Shown here one piece after another: positions 11,547 through 22,026 of a stretch of DNA of 64,000 bases (the first letter of the stretch is position 1; each line of letters begins with the position of its first letter). The DNA is taken from contig JAKOGI010001180.1 in assembly GCA_029747015.1 (NCBI GenBank), forward strand, positions 120,001 to 184,000, written 5' to 3'. Both the position numbers and the translations under genes were made by a program. Under the pieces are notes generated by a model. It was not told where the DNA came from. It saw only the letters and a list, made by a program, of their open reading frames with translations, and searched no databases. This DNA is from Carnegiea gigantea. Its lineage: Eukaryota; Streptophyta; Magnoliopsida; Caryophyllales; Cactaceae.

Positions 11547-14500
11547 AGCATGCGCTCAAAATACCTCATAAACCCCAACTACTTTGTTTGTGTACTGGAA
11601 CAGCTACCACTTCCTTAGAACAACACTAAAAAACCGCATAATATAAGAAAATCAAAGAAAGAGAATAGCTCCATAATAGAAAACTGCCATGAATTACACA
11701 CACGCGCTCGGCTCGTTTTTTCTTTTTATAGTGGAAAGACATTTCTCTCTGAGAAAAATACATAATATTTTTTCGCGTCAGCTCATCACTGAAGAATGGT
11801 GGCTTGACTTTTTGGAATTAGAGAAGAACTTCTTCGCGTGGGCAGCGTACGTACAAGGCTGTTCGGACCCCTTCCCTGAAGTCTGAGGCGCGTTGCCATC
11901 GTCTCTTTCTCCTTTGCCAGGTTACGTGGCATGGATTCGTCGATTGACGAATCGGATCTTGGCTTGCTGTCCTGCCGACGAACTAGTGACGAAGTAGAAA
12001 GGGAAGGCAATAGAAAGAGGTCCCAAAACCCTCCCTCTGTTTGTCTTCTTCTCGCCGCCTTTCTCGTCCATCCTGCCTTGCGCTGCTTACAGATTCCGTT
12101 GCAGGTATATAAACTAATATTAGTTCAGGGGGTTGGGGCGCGAAGCGCAAACCCTTTTTGAATCTCATTATTCTTTTGTCGTTCGGAAGAGATTCTCTGA
12201 AAGCGTCCTTCCTTCTCAATGCCCGGGACATCGAGCGAAGAGCTCCAATGCGCATATTCGGAGCTAGGCGGATGCCGTAATCGCAGAAGCCGGATCAACA
12301 TCATGACAACGGCATTCTGGAAACTGTTGGGCCAGCTACAATTGGTCTAATGTCTGAATGCGTATGGCAGTACACTGAGAGCACCTTTCTTCTCGGCTGA
12401 CAAAGAAAAAAGGCTTTCGTCGTCTTTTTCCTTCATCCTCCCTTCGATTGCGAAGGGATGAGATTTGAGGCCGGTTTTCATTCAATTCATCTTCCCGTCC
12501 AGCAAAGCCCTCCTCCCGCGGACAGCAAGTTGGAGGACACTGCAGAACCGCGTGATTGATCCATCTGCGCTATTCCCTAATAATTGAAAGTTGGAAAGCC
12601 TTCAAAACAGATGCCCCTACCATTCTTAATAAGAAAATGAAAGCTGACTAGCAATCGCTCCTTTTTCTTATTAGCATGGGATTGGATGTGAATAATGAAA
12701 GACATTACTAATAGACGAAGGCAATCCCCGGTCCTATCGATTTTCGATGGACTTTTTTCCATCTTTCTCGCTTTCGCTCTTTCTCCTAATCAATCGCGAG
12801 GGTTTCTTCGGGCATGAGAACGCAAGTGCCGAAATCCAACAAACAAAATGTCCGAACGTCCGAGGACGAAAGAGAAAATGTTCCGCGGGGAACTCGTTTC
12901 ATGTCGGCCTATTCGTGCCGCTTAGACGTCGGCCATGAAATCCATCACTATACTGAGCAGATCACGGGCATTCACATCTCGGTCAAACAGAACTGTGCGC
13001 GATTCTCTCGTGAATCGCCTTCCGCAAGGTATGGCATTCAGGGTTTGAACCCGGGGAGAAATCTTTCTTCATTTCATAGATACTTCACATTCGTTGCTGA
13101 TCTAAAAAAGATCTTATCCTGTGAAGTGGGCGTTAGCGGACGTTTTTCATTCTTCACCCGGTCTTTAGTAGCGTTTTACTTTGTAAACGGTTAGTTTACT
13201 TTGGAAACGCGCTAAAACAGGCCTATAGGTTCGCCTTTCTAATAGAAGAAGAGTCTATAATTAGATAGAAGTATATAGAATGATATAGAAGTATGAAGCA
13301 TGAACAGAATCCCCTTTGTTCCGAAGGCCAAGTCAAGTCAAGCTAAAGCTTGTCTTTTTTTTTCAAAGGTCGGATCGATGACTCCAAAGTTCAGTACTGC
13401 TAACTATTATAGGAGGATGCCGTCCCCTCGGGACTACCAGTAGCGGGGCGTCGTATAGTTGAATCTCGTGCTTTTTAGGTTGTGGTTGTATTGGCTGCAA
13501 GCAGAACGTAGGCGCTTTAGGTGTGCGTTGACCATGCACTCTCGCATCGTGTAATGTCGTATGTATGATAGAGGTGGTGTGGTAATTGACCTCAATGCTA
13601 ATGGTTATCCCCAAGGTTCAACGAATGAATGAAGCTATGATCGTACCGGGATAGAGATGATGGTCTTCCTCTGATGTCTCCAAGCCGGCCATAGTAGAAT
13701 AGATAGGCAAAGCAGCCAATAGCAGTCTGTTCTCGCCTATCGATAGATAGCAGGTTGCTTCCAAGCTCAAACTGAATTGCTACTTGAAAGAAGTTATTGA
13801 TAGAAAACACTCCGCTCCTGTCAAATAAATACGAGGAAGAGAGAAGGAAAAAGAGAAAAAAATTGACAAGTCTAATGGGAGAAGAATGGCTGACACGTTG
13901 ACTGCCTTCTTCACTAGAAAAAAATATAACCCAAGCGGTCTAACCTAACCCCCGGGGCGGACCCCAACCGAAAGACGCGTCACAGACTAACAGCAAGCAA
14001 GATAAAGAAAGCAGCTGGCCCTATGTGTAAAACCTTGCCGTAGGTTTCTCCAATGAGAATAAAGAAAGTTTTTGGACTTCACTTCAAACCCTTTGCTTTG
14101 ACGCCAAAGGATAAGAGCTGATTGCTGGCGATGACTTAGTGAATCTATGAAAGAACGTTCTCGAATCGGGTTCCGACCAACGCAAAGCCAACGAGTTCAG
14201 TCGAACAGCGTAAGGCGATCGAAGTGAGGCAATGAATATTGAAAGGAATGGACGAGCGTAGTAGGCTTAATAGTGAACGCAGACCTCCCTGCTTTTAGAT
14301 AGAAGATCAATGACTAAAAATCAAAGACAGATGCCGAGATAAACTGTTAGACTTCTTTATTGCGTTGCGTCGAAGACGAAGATTTTCTAACGCAGTGCGG
14401 ATACAGATAAATAAGGGAACAACCCACCGGAAGGGCATACCTCAAAGGAGCACACCAATCTCCCCCGGCAAACATCTATCTGCACCCGACCTATGGATAG

Positions 14501-14865
14501 AAAGAAAGATGCAAGAATGAAAAAAAAATTATAAATCGACTTTGAGAGTATGAGATAGGCGGACGGAGAGTACGTAGCCGAACAACCGTAGAAGCTTCCA
14601 GCAATGATATCTGAACTAACCAGATAGGCCGCCCAAAACCGTCAGCTGACATTGAAATTCAATCGGAAATCAACAACGTCGGATCCCGGCTATCCGAAAA
14701 CGCAGACTAAAGCAGAAGATCACAAAATACAACACAACAAGGCAAGCGCTTGTCGCTTGCGCAAAAAAAAGCGAATTAATCAGAATGGAGACAGGGAAAA
14801 AGGGGCCTTGACTTAGTGCTTGCATGTTGGGAAAGGGCGAAAGAAGAATTTTCGAGCCTGCAAGC
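11547..14865. other. Gene-free stretch
   Basis: No gene, tRNA or rRNA is recognised. Open frames of 60-126 codons (for example 12814-13194) have no motif. Base composition is like the rest of the window. The repeat cluster around trnC begins at its end. Confidence 0.55.
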
Positions 14866-14908
14866 AGCAAGCAACAACGGCTGAAAAGCCGTTGCGCGCT
14901 AGCTTGTA
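14866..14908 (+). repeat. Hairpin repeat family, type A, diverged copy
   Basis: This copy keeps AGCAAGC at its left end, a perfect 8-bp hairpin CAACGGCT-GAAA-AGCCGTTG (14875-14894), and the GCGCGCTAGC core, but loses the right arm. It matches the type A element 15100-15158 in order and spacing of its parts, so I read it as a degenerate member. It is the first of three copies within 700 bp around trnC. Confidence 0.55.
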
Positions 14909-15099
14909 GTTTATACTAGACGTAGGCGTCTTGGACGTTCTAAAACTTGAAGAGAATTGCCGGCTGGAAGAACAACGTTTTTTTTAGTTTGACCCCCTGA
15001 AAATCAAAAAGAAGGGGGCTGACTTCAAAAAAACGCACTGCCGCATAAACAATGGATCCGCTGGGCTGGATGAGCAACCTTTTATTTGGCCTCTGTACC

Positions 15100-15158
15100 A
15101 GCAAGCGGAGGCTCGAAAGCCGTAGCGCGCTAGTGCGCTCTCCGTTTTCTCGCTTGCT
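15100..15158 (+). repeat. Hairpin repeat family, type A, copy 1
   Basis: A 59-nt element with 8-bp terminal inverted repeats (AGCAAGCG and CGCTTGCT). Inside are a small hairpin GGCTCGAAAGCC and a near-palindromic core AGCGCGCTAGTGCGCT, followed by TCTCCGTTTTCT. The structure resembles a double-hairpin or MITE-like element. Another type A copy begins 380 bp downstream, so the two flank trnC-GCA in direct orientation. Confidence 0.8.
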
Positions 15159-15335
15159 ACTTGAAAGAAGAAAAGGAAGATTGAGCAAGGCAAGGGAGAA
15201 AGAAGTTGTCCCCTCTTCTCTGGTAACCCGCCGCTGGTCATATAGAGCGCTCCGCCCGCCACCGCATATGTAGAAAAAGAGGGAGCGGGGAAGGAAGAAC
15301 ATTTGACTTTTTTTTACACATGAGGTGGCGAGTTT

Positions 15336-15406
15336 GGCTAGGTAACATAATGGAAATGTATCGGACTGCAAATCCTGGAATGACGGTTCGACCCCGTCCT
15401 TGGCCT
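15336..15406 (+). tRNA. trnC-GCA: trnC-GCA, mitochondrial tRNA-Cys
   Basis: A 71-nt cloverleaf begins GGCTAGGTAACATAATGG and ends CTTGGCCT, with anticodon GCA at 15368-15370 in the context GGACTGCAAATCC and a T arm GACGGTTCGACCCCGTC. The sequence is that of the native (bacterial-like) mitochondrial tRNA-Cys of angiosperms, which reads UGU and UGC codons. CCA is not encoded, as usual. It is the first of the tRNA series trnC, trnN, trnY ahead of the nad2 3' half, a common order in eudicot mitochondria. It lies between two directly repeated hairpin elements (15100 and 15539). Confidence 0.93.
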
Positions 15407-15538
15407 CGGAGAGTAGCGAGCAGCACTTTCAAAGAAGAAAATCAATCAAATGGCATAGTAGAAGGGGGCTTTCCTTTGTTTGTTCAAAATCCACAGACAA
15501 CGGAACTGTCAAACCAAAAAAAGACAAGGATGAGAAGG

Positions 15539-15594
15539 AGCAAGCGGAGGCTCGAAAGCCGGAGCGCGCTAGCGCGCTTTCCGTTTTCTCGCTT
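15539..15594 (+). repeat. Hairpin repeat family, type A, copy 2
   Basis: This 56-nt copy runs from AGCAAGCGGAGGCTCG to TTTTCTCGCTT and has the perfect 16-bp palindrome AGCGCGCTAGCGCGCT in its centre. It is nearly identical to the copy at 27776-27831, the two flanking a 12-kb segment with trnN, trnY and nad2 exons 3-5. Confidence 0.85.
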
Positions 15595-17317
15595 CAATAG
15601 AATGAAATTTGGAAGGGTAGAATACGCCCCATGGTCGATCGAAGGTCCTGTACTAGAAGAACTCAAATGAATCTATCTTACTTTCAATCCATCTTTGTCC
15701 AGCCAGAAAAGAAAAAAATGTTAGACCAAAGCTGACACAACCGAATTGGTTGAAGAAAAGGAAACCCCAACGACCTTATACTCCCGCCCCAAAAAGCGGA
15801 AACCGAACAACCACCAGGCTGTCGAGGACACGTCTGAAGAGGAGGCGGGCGCCCTCTAAGTTTACCACCCTAACCACTAATGGACTATGAGGAGAGCAGG
15901 CGAACGGGAACCGACCGAATCACTGTAGCAAACCCTCCCTTTACTCAATGGATAGCGCTTATCCTCTTTCAATCCAAAAAATGAGAAATGGGAGAGAAAA
16001 AGGTCTTTCTTTATATGAGCGGCTTTGCACCTGAAATAGGACTCCATAAGAATGAGTCGGGGCTTTCAAAAAGATGAAAATGCAAGGGGTAAAAAGAAAG
16101 TCTTTTGAACAACCAACCTGACATAAGGATTAACGCTCGCCCACTTCAAGCAGATGGAGATTCTCGGACAGGGAAAAGCGGCACTCGACATCTATTAAAC
16201 AACACCAAGAAAAAAGCCAGACCATGTCAAAGAAAGTACGACGTGATGATTGCCATGAATGCTGCCCTCGAGGACGTGTACTTCAAGGTCTTTGCCGATT
16301 CCGCACAACATGGTGCACCTCTCAGTAGAAGGGCGTGAAAAGGCCGTGGAGACTTTGACCGAATGAATATAACGAAAATGGATGGATAGAAATTTGGATT
16401 GAGGAAGAGAATCCAGGATGAACGCTTTTTTCGTTCGCTATGTGCTGACTTCCTGCGTACTCGCGCGATCGATGGACGAGGAAATTGCGTGAATGACGAG
16501 ACCGGCCTAACCTAAAGTCTTAGCTCTTCCCTCTTCTGATGGTGAATGAAGATTGACTGACACGCAGAACCAATTCGGAGAAAGAAGAAGCATGGAATGA
16601 GATAGGCGGCGGAACAATGTGTTATAGCGAATTCAAAGACTCGATGGATTTGGTCAAGGACGAAATCAATGTTGAGTCAACAATCATCGAGAAGGGCACC
16701 ACCAAGCGAGATCGAGACCAGCACAAAGTGACGGGTCCTGCCCGTCAGATAATATCTGCTAATAAAAAGGCAAGCTTTAGCTTGACTAACAAGCGAGAAA
16801 GAAAAAGAAAGTGGGCGCGCTAGCTGCAATCAAAAGCGCGAACCTTCGCCCTGACGCTTTTCGTTATAGGCTCGAAGCTATTTGACTTTGATTGCAGGGT
16901 ATCGTCAGATACTGAAAACATCAAATTACTTTGGCTTTTTCTGATCGGAATCGATTCTATGATTGAATAGCAGAAGTGCTACTTAGTAGTCGTCACTCGG
17001 AGAGACAGACAGAGAGGGGACTCTATCATACCTGCTAACTCCGCAGATGAGAAGTAAGTGATCAGTTTTTGGCAGGAAAAGTTCGACTATAGGTAGAGTG
17101 AGTCTACTTAGCGAACTGGAAGGACGCGGAGATCGATTGATCAATATGAATCTCGAGAGTGGATGGTTGACTGCCGCCCCCTTGTCCTGGAGTCTCTCCG
17201 GCCTTTCAGGGGCTTGCTATCGTAAACTTTTCCCCGGTGTATGTGAAAAAAGTGACGAAGCCATTTCTAAACTAGGTTAGTCCAAAGAACGAGAGTCGGC
17301 TTCCGACAGTCCGTTGT
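15595..17317. other. Gene-free stretch between trnC and trnN
   Basis: No gene is recognised. A 77-codon frame at 16105-16338 and a 68-codon frame at 16617-16823 have protein-like composition but no family signature. Near 16790-16825 the sequence CAAGCGAGAAA followed by GGCGCGCTAGC resembles a degenerate minus-strand copy of the type A hairpin element. Confidence 0.5.
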
Positions 17318-17389
17318 TCCTCAGTAGCTCAGTGGTAGAGCGGTCGGCTGTTAACTGATTGGTCGTAGGTTCGAATCCTACTTGGGGAG
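17318..17389 (+). tRNA. trnN-GUU: trnN-GUU, plastid-like tRNA-Asn
   Basis: A 72-nt cloverleaf begins TCCTCAGTAGCTCAGTGG and ends CTACTTGGGGAG, with anticodon GTT at 17350-17352 and T arm GTAGGTTCGAATCCTAC. It matches the plastid trnN-GUU sequence, which in angiosperm mitochondria has replaced the native gene and is functional. The anticodon stem is GTCGG/CTGAT, which contains G-U pairs but still folds. It lies in the trnC-trnN-trnY series; no other plastid DNA is visible around it, so it is an old insertion reduced to the tRNA. Confidence 0.93.
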
Positions 17390-18208
17390 AATTTCGTTTT
17401 CTCGCTTTTCTGACCTAGCGACCCCCGTCCTTCGTAGCCATTTCTAAAGACGCAGAATCGTGGGACATCAAAAGTGGGAAGTTTCTTGTTGGTTTTTATT
17501 CCTCACTCTCGTATAGGTGAACTTGGTTCGTTCAATTCTTAGGGGGAAGAAGGATCCACTGGGGATGAATGGGCAGACGGAAGTAGTATCTTCATTAGAA
17601 AAAGGAATTAGTCTCCACTAGCGTCATTCGAAGAACGAACTGAAAAAGGCTTACTGTTTAGGTAGGATAGATGGATATGGTCCAATGGCATGGCTAAAGC
17701 TCTGCCAGCTTCTTGTAGACTGAACTTTCTTTAGGCGGGTAAGATTCACGAATTTTTCTTCGCCACTAGTGACAACGAAGTTGAAGGTAAGACGCAAGGA
17801 GGAAGGAAGATCTCCACTCATTTCATTCAGTGCCTGCGGTAAGGCAAGGCGCGACCCACAACAAACGAAGGGGGAAAGCTTGCTTGCTGTAGCCCTTTTT
17901 TAGTAGACTAGGCTTAGTAAGCGTAAGCTATTTAAGTAGGCTCGAGAAGGGTAGGCTCGCAGCTTCGCTCAGCAGAAGTCAGAGACTTTCTTTTTTTTTT
18001 TCTATTAGTAAAGCGCTAGCGCCCCTATAGAGAGAGGAGCTTTGAGGGGATAGGGGAAGAAAAGAAAGACGGTTACTCCTCCCTTGCCGGAACATGGCTC
18101 GTTCAGTCACTTCACTCGTTGCTCGCTGGCTTGTTCATTCACTTGCTCATGAACTCGCAGCTTCGCCAGAAGCGACGAAGGGGGGCTGGGGAAGAAGGCC
18201 GACGACTA

Positions 18209-18217
18209 CATAAGAGG
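18209..18217 (+). promoter_or_regulatory. Possible CRTA-type mitochondrial promoter
   Basis: CATAAGAGG at this place matches eight of nine positions of the dicot mitochondrial promoter motif CRTAAGAGA and lies 184 bp upstream of trnY and the nad2 3' half, where a promoter for a trnY-nad2 precursor would be expected. The upstream side is not AT-rich as in the best-studied promoters, so this is weak evidence. Confidence 0.2.
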
Positions 18218-18380
18218 GAAGCTGTCTACGAAGCTTTGCCCCTTGCTTTACAGAGATTGTTATGAACTGACTAAATGACGTCATTCCCCCGGAACGCTAG
18301 CGTCGCGTGACGTCTTAGTTTCCTTCTTGAAAATCAATAAGCTTATTGATTCAGGTTCTGAAAGACCTCCTTCTGTCAAC

Positions 18381-18396
18381 CCGGGCCTCGGCCCGG
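18381..18396. repeat. 16-nt GC palindrome before trnY
   Basis: CCGGGCC-TC-GGCCCGG is a perfect 7-bp inverted repeat with a 2-nt spacer, ending 4 nt before the first base of trnY. Next to a tRNA 5' end it may affect precursor folding; function not established. Confidence 0.6.
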
Positions 18397-18400
18397 GAAG

Positions 18401-18483
18401 GGGAGAGTGGCCGAGTGGTTAAAAGCGGCAGACTGTAAATCTGTTGAAGTTTTTCTACGTAGGTTCGAATCCTGCCTCTCCCA
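18401..18483 (+). tRNA. trnY-GUA: trnY-GUA, mitochondrial tRNA-Tyr
   Basis: An 83-nt class II cloverleaf begins GGGAGAGTGGCCGAGTGG and ends CCTCTCCCA; the 7-bp acceptor stem pairs perfectly. The anticodon GTA is at 18435-18437, followed by a long variable arm and the T arm GTAGGTTCGAATCCTGC. This is the native mitochondrial tRNA-Tyr. It sits about 500 bp upstream of nad2 exon 3; in several plants trnY is co-transcribed with the nad2 exon 3-5 precursor, and RNase P/Z cutting at the tRNA would set the 5' end of that trans-splicing partner. Confidence 0.95.
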
Positions 18484-18639
18484 GAAGAAAGTTGTAGACT
18501 GAAGAGAAAGAAGGCATTCCTCAGCTCCGGAAGGCCAACCGAGCGAAGCTCTTTCTTTTGGCCGTGCCGTGAAGTGAAATTGTATCGTATGTTAGTTAGA
18601 GAGGTTAGCGAACTACTACGATCTATAGATTATCCATCT

Positions 18640-18989
18640 ATATCCAATCCCAACGAGAATAGAAGCTTTTCGCTTCCGTCAAGCTTGTAATCGTAGTCTT
18701 GACGCTTATGTAGTGGTCGGCCTTCCTACACGCACGCGCTCGCAAGTACAACTTGCCTTGGTTCGGGACGAAGCCAAGCAAGCCGATACATACGATAGGC
18801 GAAGGAAAGACCCCCCGCGCCTGGAGAACGCAAGTTTGATCGAGGATTGGAGAGGAAAGGTGGAAGAAAAGGCAAGGGATGGATTGTTGAGTCTTTGTGC
18901 GAGCCGTATGCGGTGAGAGTCGCACGTACGGTAACGAGGGGGGTTCGCGTCTATACGTGTAGTGTGGTGCTTGGGCCTACCCACCCTAT
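18640..18989 (+). other. nad2: nad2 intron 2, 3' half (trans-spliced group II intron)
   Basis: Directly upstream of exon 3 lies a typical group II domain V at about 18901-18934 (GAGCCGTATGCGGTGAGAGT followed by CGCACGTACGG), with the AGC triad and the GAGA-type tetraloop, then a domain VI region ending at exon 3. No nad2 exon 2 (which ends in LLFG) occurs upstream in the window, so this half must pair with a separate transcript carrying exons 1-2 and splice in trans, as known for angiosperm nad2 intron 2. The 5' limit given is approximate; the true break lies in domain IV somewhere after trnY. Confidence 0.85.
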
Positions 18990-19150
18990 TTGTTCCATGA
19001 TCTATGGGTCTACTGGAGCTACCCACTTCGATCAATTAGCCAAGATTTTGACCGGATACGAAATCACTGGTGTTCAATCTAGTGGTATTTTTATGGGGAT
19101 TCTTTTTATCGCTGTAGGATCCCTATTCAAGATCACTGCAGTTCCTTTTC
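18990..19150 (+). CDS. nad2: nad2 exon 3 (NADH dehydrogenase subunit 2)
   Basis: This 161-nt exon encodes MIYGSTGATHFDQLAKILTG and continues GIFMGILFIAVGSLFKITAVPF. ND2 is a proton-pumping membrane subunit of complex I in the inner membrane. The length equals the conserved 161 nt of nad2 exon 3 in other eudicots, which fixes both borders: the start after CCACCCTAT and the end at CCTTTTC before the intron start GGGCGGC. The codon for the last residue is split with exon 4. Several residues (for example Ser and Phe where other plants show Phe or Leu) are probably changed by C-to-U editing. It is joined to exon 2 by trans-splicing. Confidence 0.95.
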
Positions 19151-21453
19151 GGGCGGCTGTAGGACGGACGGCCGCCTATAAGTGGTAGGGTAGGGTGGGT
19201 GGTACCGCTCAGATTGCGGCCAATCTTCCTAACCGCGCGCGGGCCGGGCTTAGAGCGCGTGAAACTCATCACTACCTCGTAAGGGCGTTGAGACCATAGC
19301 ATGTTAAACGAAAGCGCCGCTTTCTCTGTAGTGTTGTCACACAGCTGCCCGCCTAGAAGAGCCACTCGCTCTGTAGTGTTGTCACACAAGATAAGCACGC
19401 CGCCCGCCTGCTGGCCGGGCGAATCGAAGTTCTCTTCCGGTCAACTGTCCACCCAGTCAAGTGCAAAAAACACAGTAGAATCACGCAATGCACGCTGCTG
19501 GTGTGCTTCCTGCCCGCGAGGAAAGAAAGAAGAGCGACAAGGTTCAGTTCAGATTTGACTGTTTGCAGTATGGGAGCAGATTACCCAAAAAATCCCTGGG
19601 AACAATGAAAAAAATAGATATCTCGGTATCGAAAACTATAGGAGGCTGTATTGGCGAGATCCAACGGTAAACAGCTGCCTAAAAGAAAAACCGCCTGGAA
19701 GTCCGAGGACCTTTAGTACTGTACCCTACCCCCGAACCAGCAGCCTTCGCGCCAAGCTTCACCGCCCTTGTCCCTTTCCTTTCTCCATTCTACCTTCTTC
19801 TTTGCTTTGTGAAAAAAAAAAGAGTAACAGGCAAAGCGTCAGTGGTTCGTATGCCTACTTTTAAGACCTAGAAGACGAAAGGGAACGAAAAAGGTTTCGT
19901 TTCCGGGTTTATGGATTGGATTCAGTCAGCGTCACGACCGCAGAAAAATCCTGGAGTGACGGTTACCGGCGAACGCTTTCAAAGGCGACCCTATAGAGTT
20001 TCCGGCTGTTTCCGTCATTGAAGTAGCCTTTCGTCGCCTTACCAAAGGAAAGAAGTCACTATCAAAGAACTCACACGACTGAAGTACCAAAGGTGCGCTC
20101 CGCCCGATGACTAAAAAAGAAGTTTGCGCGCTCATTTCAGTGATGAGGTCGCAAAGATCCGAAGCGGGCTCCTTTTGTTTTATTCAAAGGGCGAACAGCC
20201 CCCCCAACTAGTCGTATGGGGTGGGGTGCTTGTGGTAAGCTGCCTTGGATATGAAGAATTCCTAAAAAAAAGGCAAAGCTCTATTCTTCTAAACAAATTT
20301 GACGAAGATCTTTCTATCAATATCAAAGAATGAGTGTTCGATATAGGGGATAGGATCTATCTGCTCTTTTTCTTTCTATTTTCTTTTTCGTCATAGAAAA
20401 ATCTATTTCTCGTTTATCTATCTCTTATTGATTTAATCTATTCATCAAGTCAAATTTCGAATTGGGTTCTCTGAAGCCCCGAATGGATTGGAGCCTTTCT
20501 GCCAACGAAATGAACGCGGAGCCTGTTCCGAATGCTTCTCTGATCCGGAAGTTCTCGCTTTGAGAATAAGATGCTTCTCCCCCTTCCTCTGTCTTTTCCC
20601 GCTTTGCGTCTCTTCTCTTCTAACGCGGGCCGGGCTTAGGCGGGCGCGGAAGGAAGAAACCGGCTATAAGACTTCTGTTAGCCTTTTTTTTTTCAGTGCA
20701 ACACAGGAAAGCGCCCTCTTTTTGTCATCCCTGCAGGTTTCAATCTTTTTTATTGAACGCATGGCATAGCGTTGACCCTTCTTCTCATGTTTGAGCCTAT
20801 GTTCAAACCAAACCCACTCCCTATTTGAGTAAGGCTGGAAGCCCGCTTTCTTATGATAAGAGAATGCTTTCTCTAACGCGGAGATCGAGATTTTCTTTCT
20901 TTTTCATCGAAAACGAAGAAGACCGAGAATGTACATCTTTCGAAAGAAAGATGGGAACACGTCGACCGCGGTGGTCTGATTTTCGTTCCGCTCGCTGGCC
21001 TATTGGGATAGCAGCCTTTGGGCTTTGCCTGCTCTTTTGAATAATAAATTCCGGCTCGGCTCGGGAAAGCGCTGGCAACAACTGAAAGGAAGGGGTCCAT
21101 GTAGCTGCTGCGTCCGCTCCCTTCTTAGTCAATAGAGCAGCAGGTTCGGCATCTACTACAAAAGAGAGAATCCACTTCAGATAACCACGCCTCCGCTAGG
21201 CAGCGTGTGGAATGGCCGAGAGCGGACCTTTTTGGATATATAATCCAAGTCGAGAGTGGAGTTACGGGAACAGCCGTCTGATGGAAAAGTACTTTCACGT
21301 TCGGTTCAGAGAGCACTTTTTTCGTTGAGAATTCTTCGTTCCCTTTCGTGTGAAGCGGCGAATTCTTCACTTTTGGGGCCCCATCTATTCCATCTCTCGA
21401 GCCCAACAGAAAACCCCCCTCCCCTTCGGACTCAATATCTTTTTTGACTCTAT
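19151..21453 (+). other. nad2: nad2 intron 3 (cis-spliced group II intron)
   Basis: The 2303-nt interval between exons 3 and 4 starts GGGCGGC. It contains a domain V at about 21270-21306 (AGCCGTCTGATGG, GAAAAGT, then CACGTTCGGTT). The distance from domain V to the exon is about 150 nt, so domain VI carries an enlarged loop. No maturase ORF is present; splicing depends on nuclear and other factors. A 69-codon frame at 20124-20333 and short repeats at 19325-19389 lie in the loop regions. Short frames on both strands elsewhere in the intron look accidental. Confidence 0.9.
19325..19389 (+). repeat. Short tandem-like duplication in nad2 intron 3
   Basis: The 19-nt phrase TCTGTAGTGTTGTCACACA occurs at 19325-19343 and again ending at 19388, 45 nt apart. 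It is part of the intron insert and probably neutral. Confidence 0.75.
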
Positions 21454-22026
21454 ATATGTGGGCACCTGATATCTATGAGGGTTCACCCACCCCGGTTACA
21501 GCATTCTTTTCTATTGCGCCTAAAATTTCTATTTCTGCTAATATTTTACGTGTTTTTATTTATGGTTCCTATGGAGCTACATTGCAACAAATCTTCTTTT
21601 TCTGCAGCATTGCTTCTATGATCTTAGGAGCACTGGCCGCCATGGCTCAAACGAAAGTCAAAAGACTTCTAGCTCATAGTTCAATTGGACATGTAGGTTA
21701 TATTCGTACTGGTTTCTCATGTGGAACCATAGAAGGAATTCAATCACTACTAATTGGTCTCTTTATTTATGCATCAATGACGATAGATGCATTCGCTATA
21801 GTTTCAGCATTACGGCAAACCCGTGTCAAATATATAGCGGATTTGGGCGCTCTAGCCAAAACGAATCCTATTTCGGCTATTACCTTCTCTATTACTATGT
21901 TCTCATACGCAGGAATACCCCCGTTAGCCGGCTTTTGTAGTAAATTCTATTTGTTCTTCGCCGCTTTGGGTTGTGGGGCTTACTTCCTAGCCCCAGTGGG
22001 AGTAGTGACTAGCGTTATAGGTTGTT
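21454..22026 (+). CDS. nad2: nad2 exon 4 (NADH dehydrogenase subunit 2)
   Basis: The exon begins with AT, completing the His codon from exon 3, then MWAPDIYEGSPTPVTAF and runs through SIAPKISISANILRVFIYG, LLAHSSIGHVGYIRTGFSCG and FSYAGIPPLAGFCSKFYLFF to SVIGC. It codes for most of the antiporter-like transmembrane core of ND2, including the Lys- and Pro-bearing broken helices of the proton channel. Its 573 nt equal the conserved length of nad2 exon 4, placing the 3' border after GGTTGTT, before GGGCGGC. No frameshift or stop. Ser and Pro codons at positions normally Leu or Phe (for example FFSIAP, ALRQ preceded by VS, NPIS, FLAP) are expected editing sites. Confidence 0.96.

Larger units (their letters stand above)
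17390..18400. other. Spacer between trnN and trnY
   Basis: No coding region. The segment holds a partial phrase of the hairpin repeat right arm (CGTTTTCTCGCTT just after trnN), a possible promoter-like nonanucleotide at 18209, and a strong GC palindrome at 18381-18396 directly before trnY. Confidence 0.5.

Noticed and set aside
13030..13060. T-loop-like GGGTTTGAACCCGG phrase
   Set aside because: It is a simple palindrome with no acceptor, D or anticodon arm around it.
14940..15371. 143-codon minus-strand frame over the trnC region
   Set aside because: It overlaps trnC and the hairpin repeat on the opposite strand and has no motif; the tRNA explains the sequence.
18706..19035. 109-codon minus frame opposite nad2 intron 2 and exon 3
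   Set aside because: Antisense shadow of domain V and the exon.
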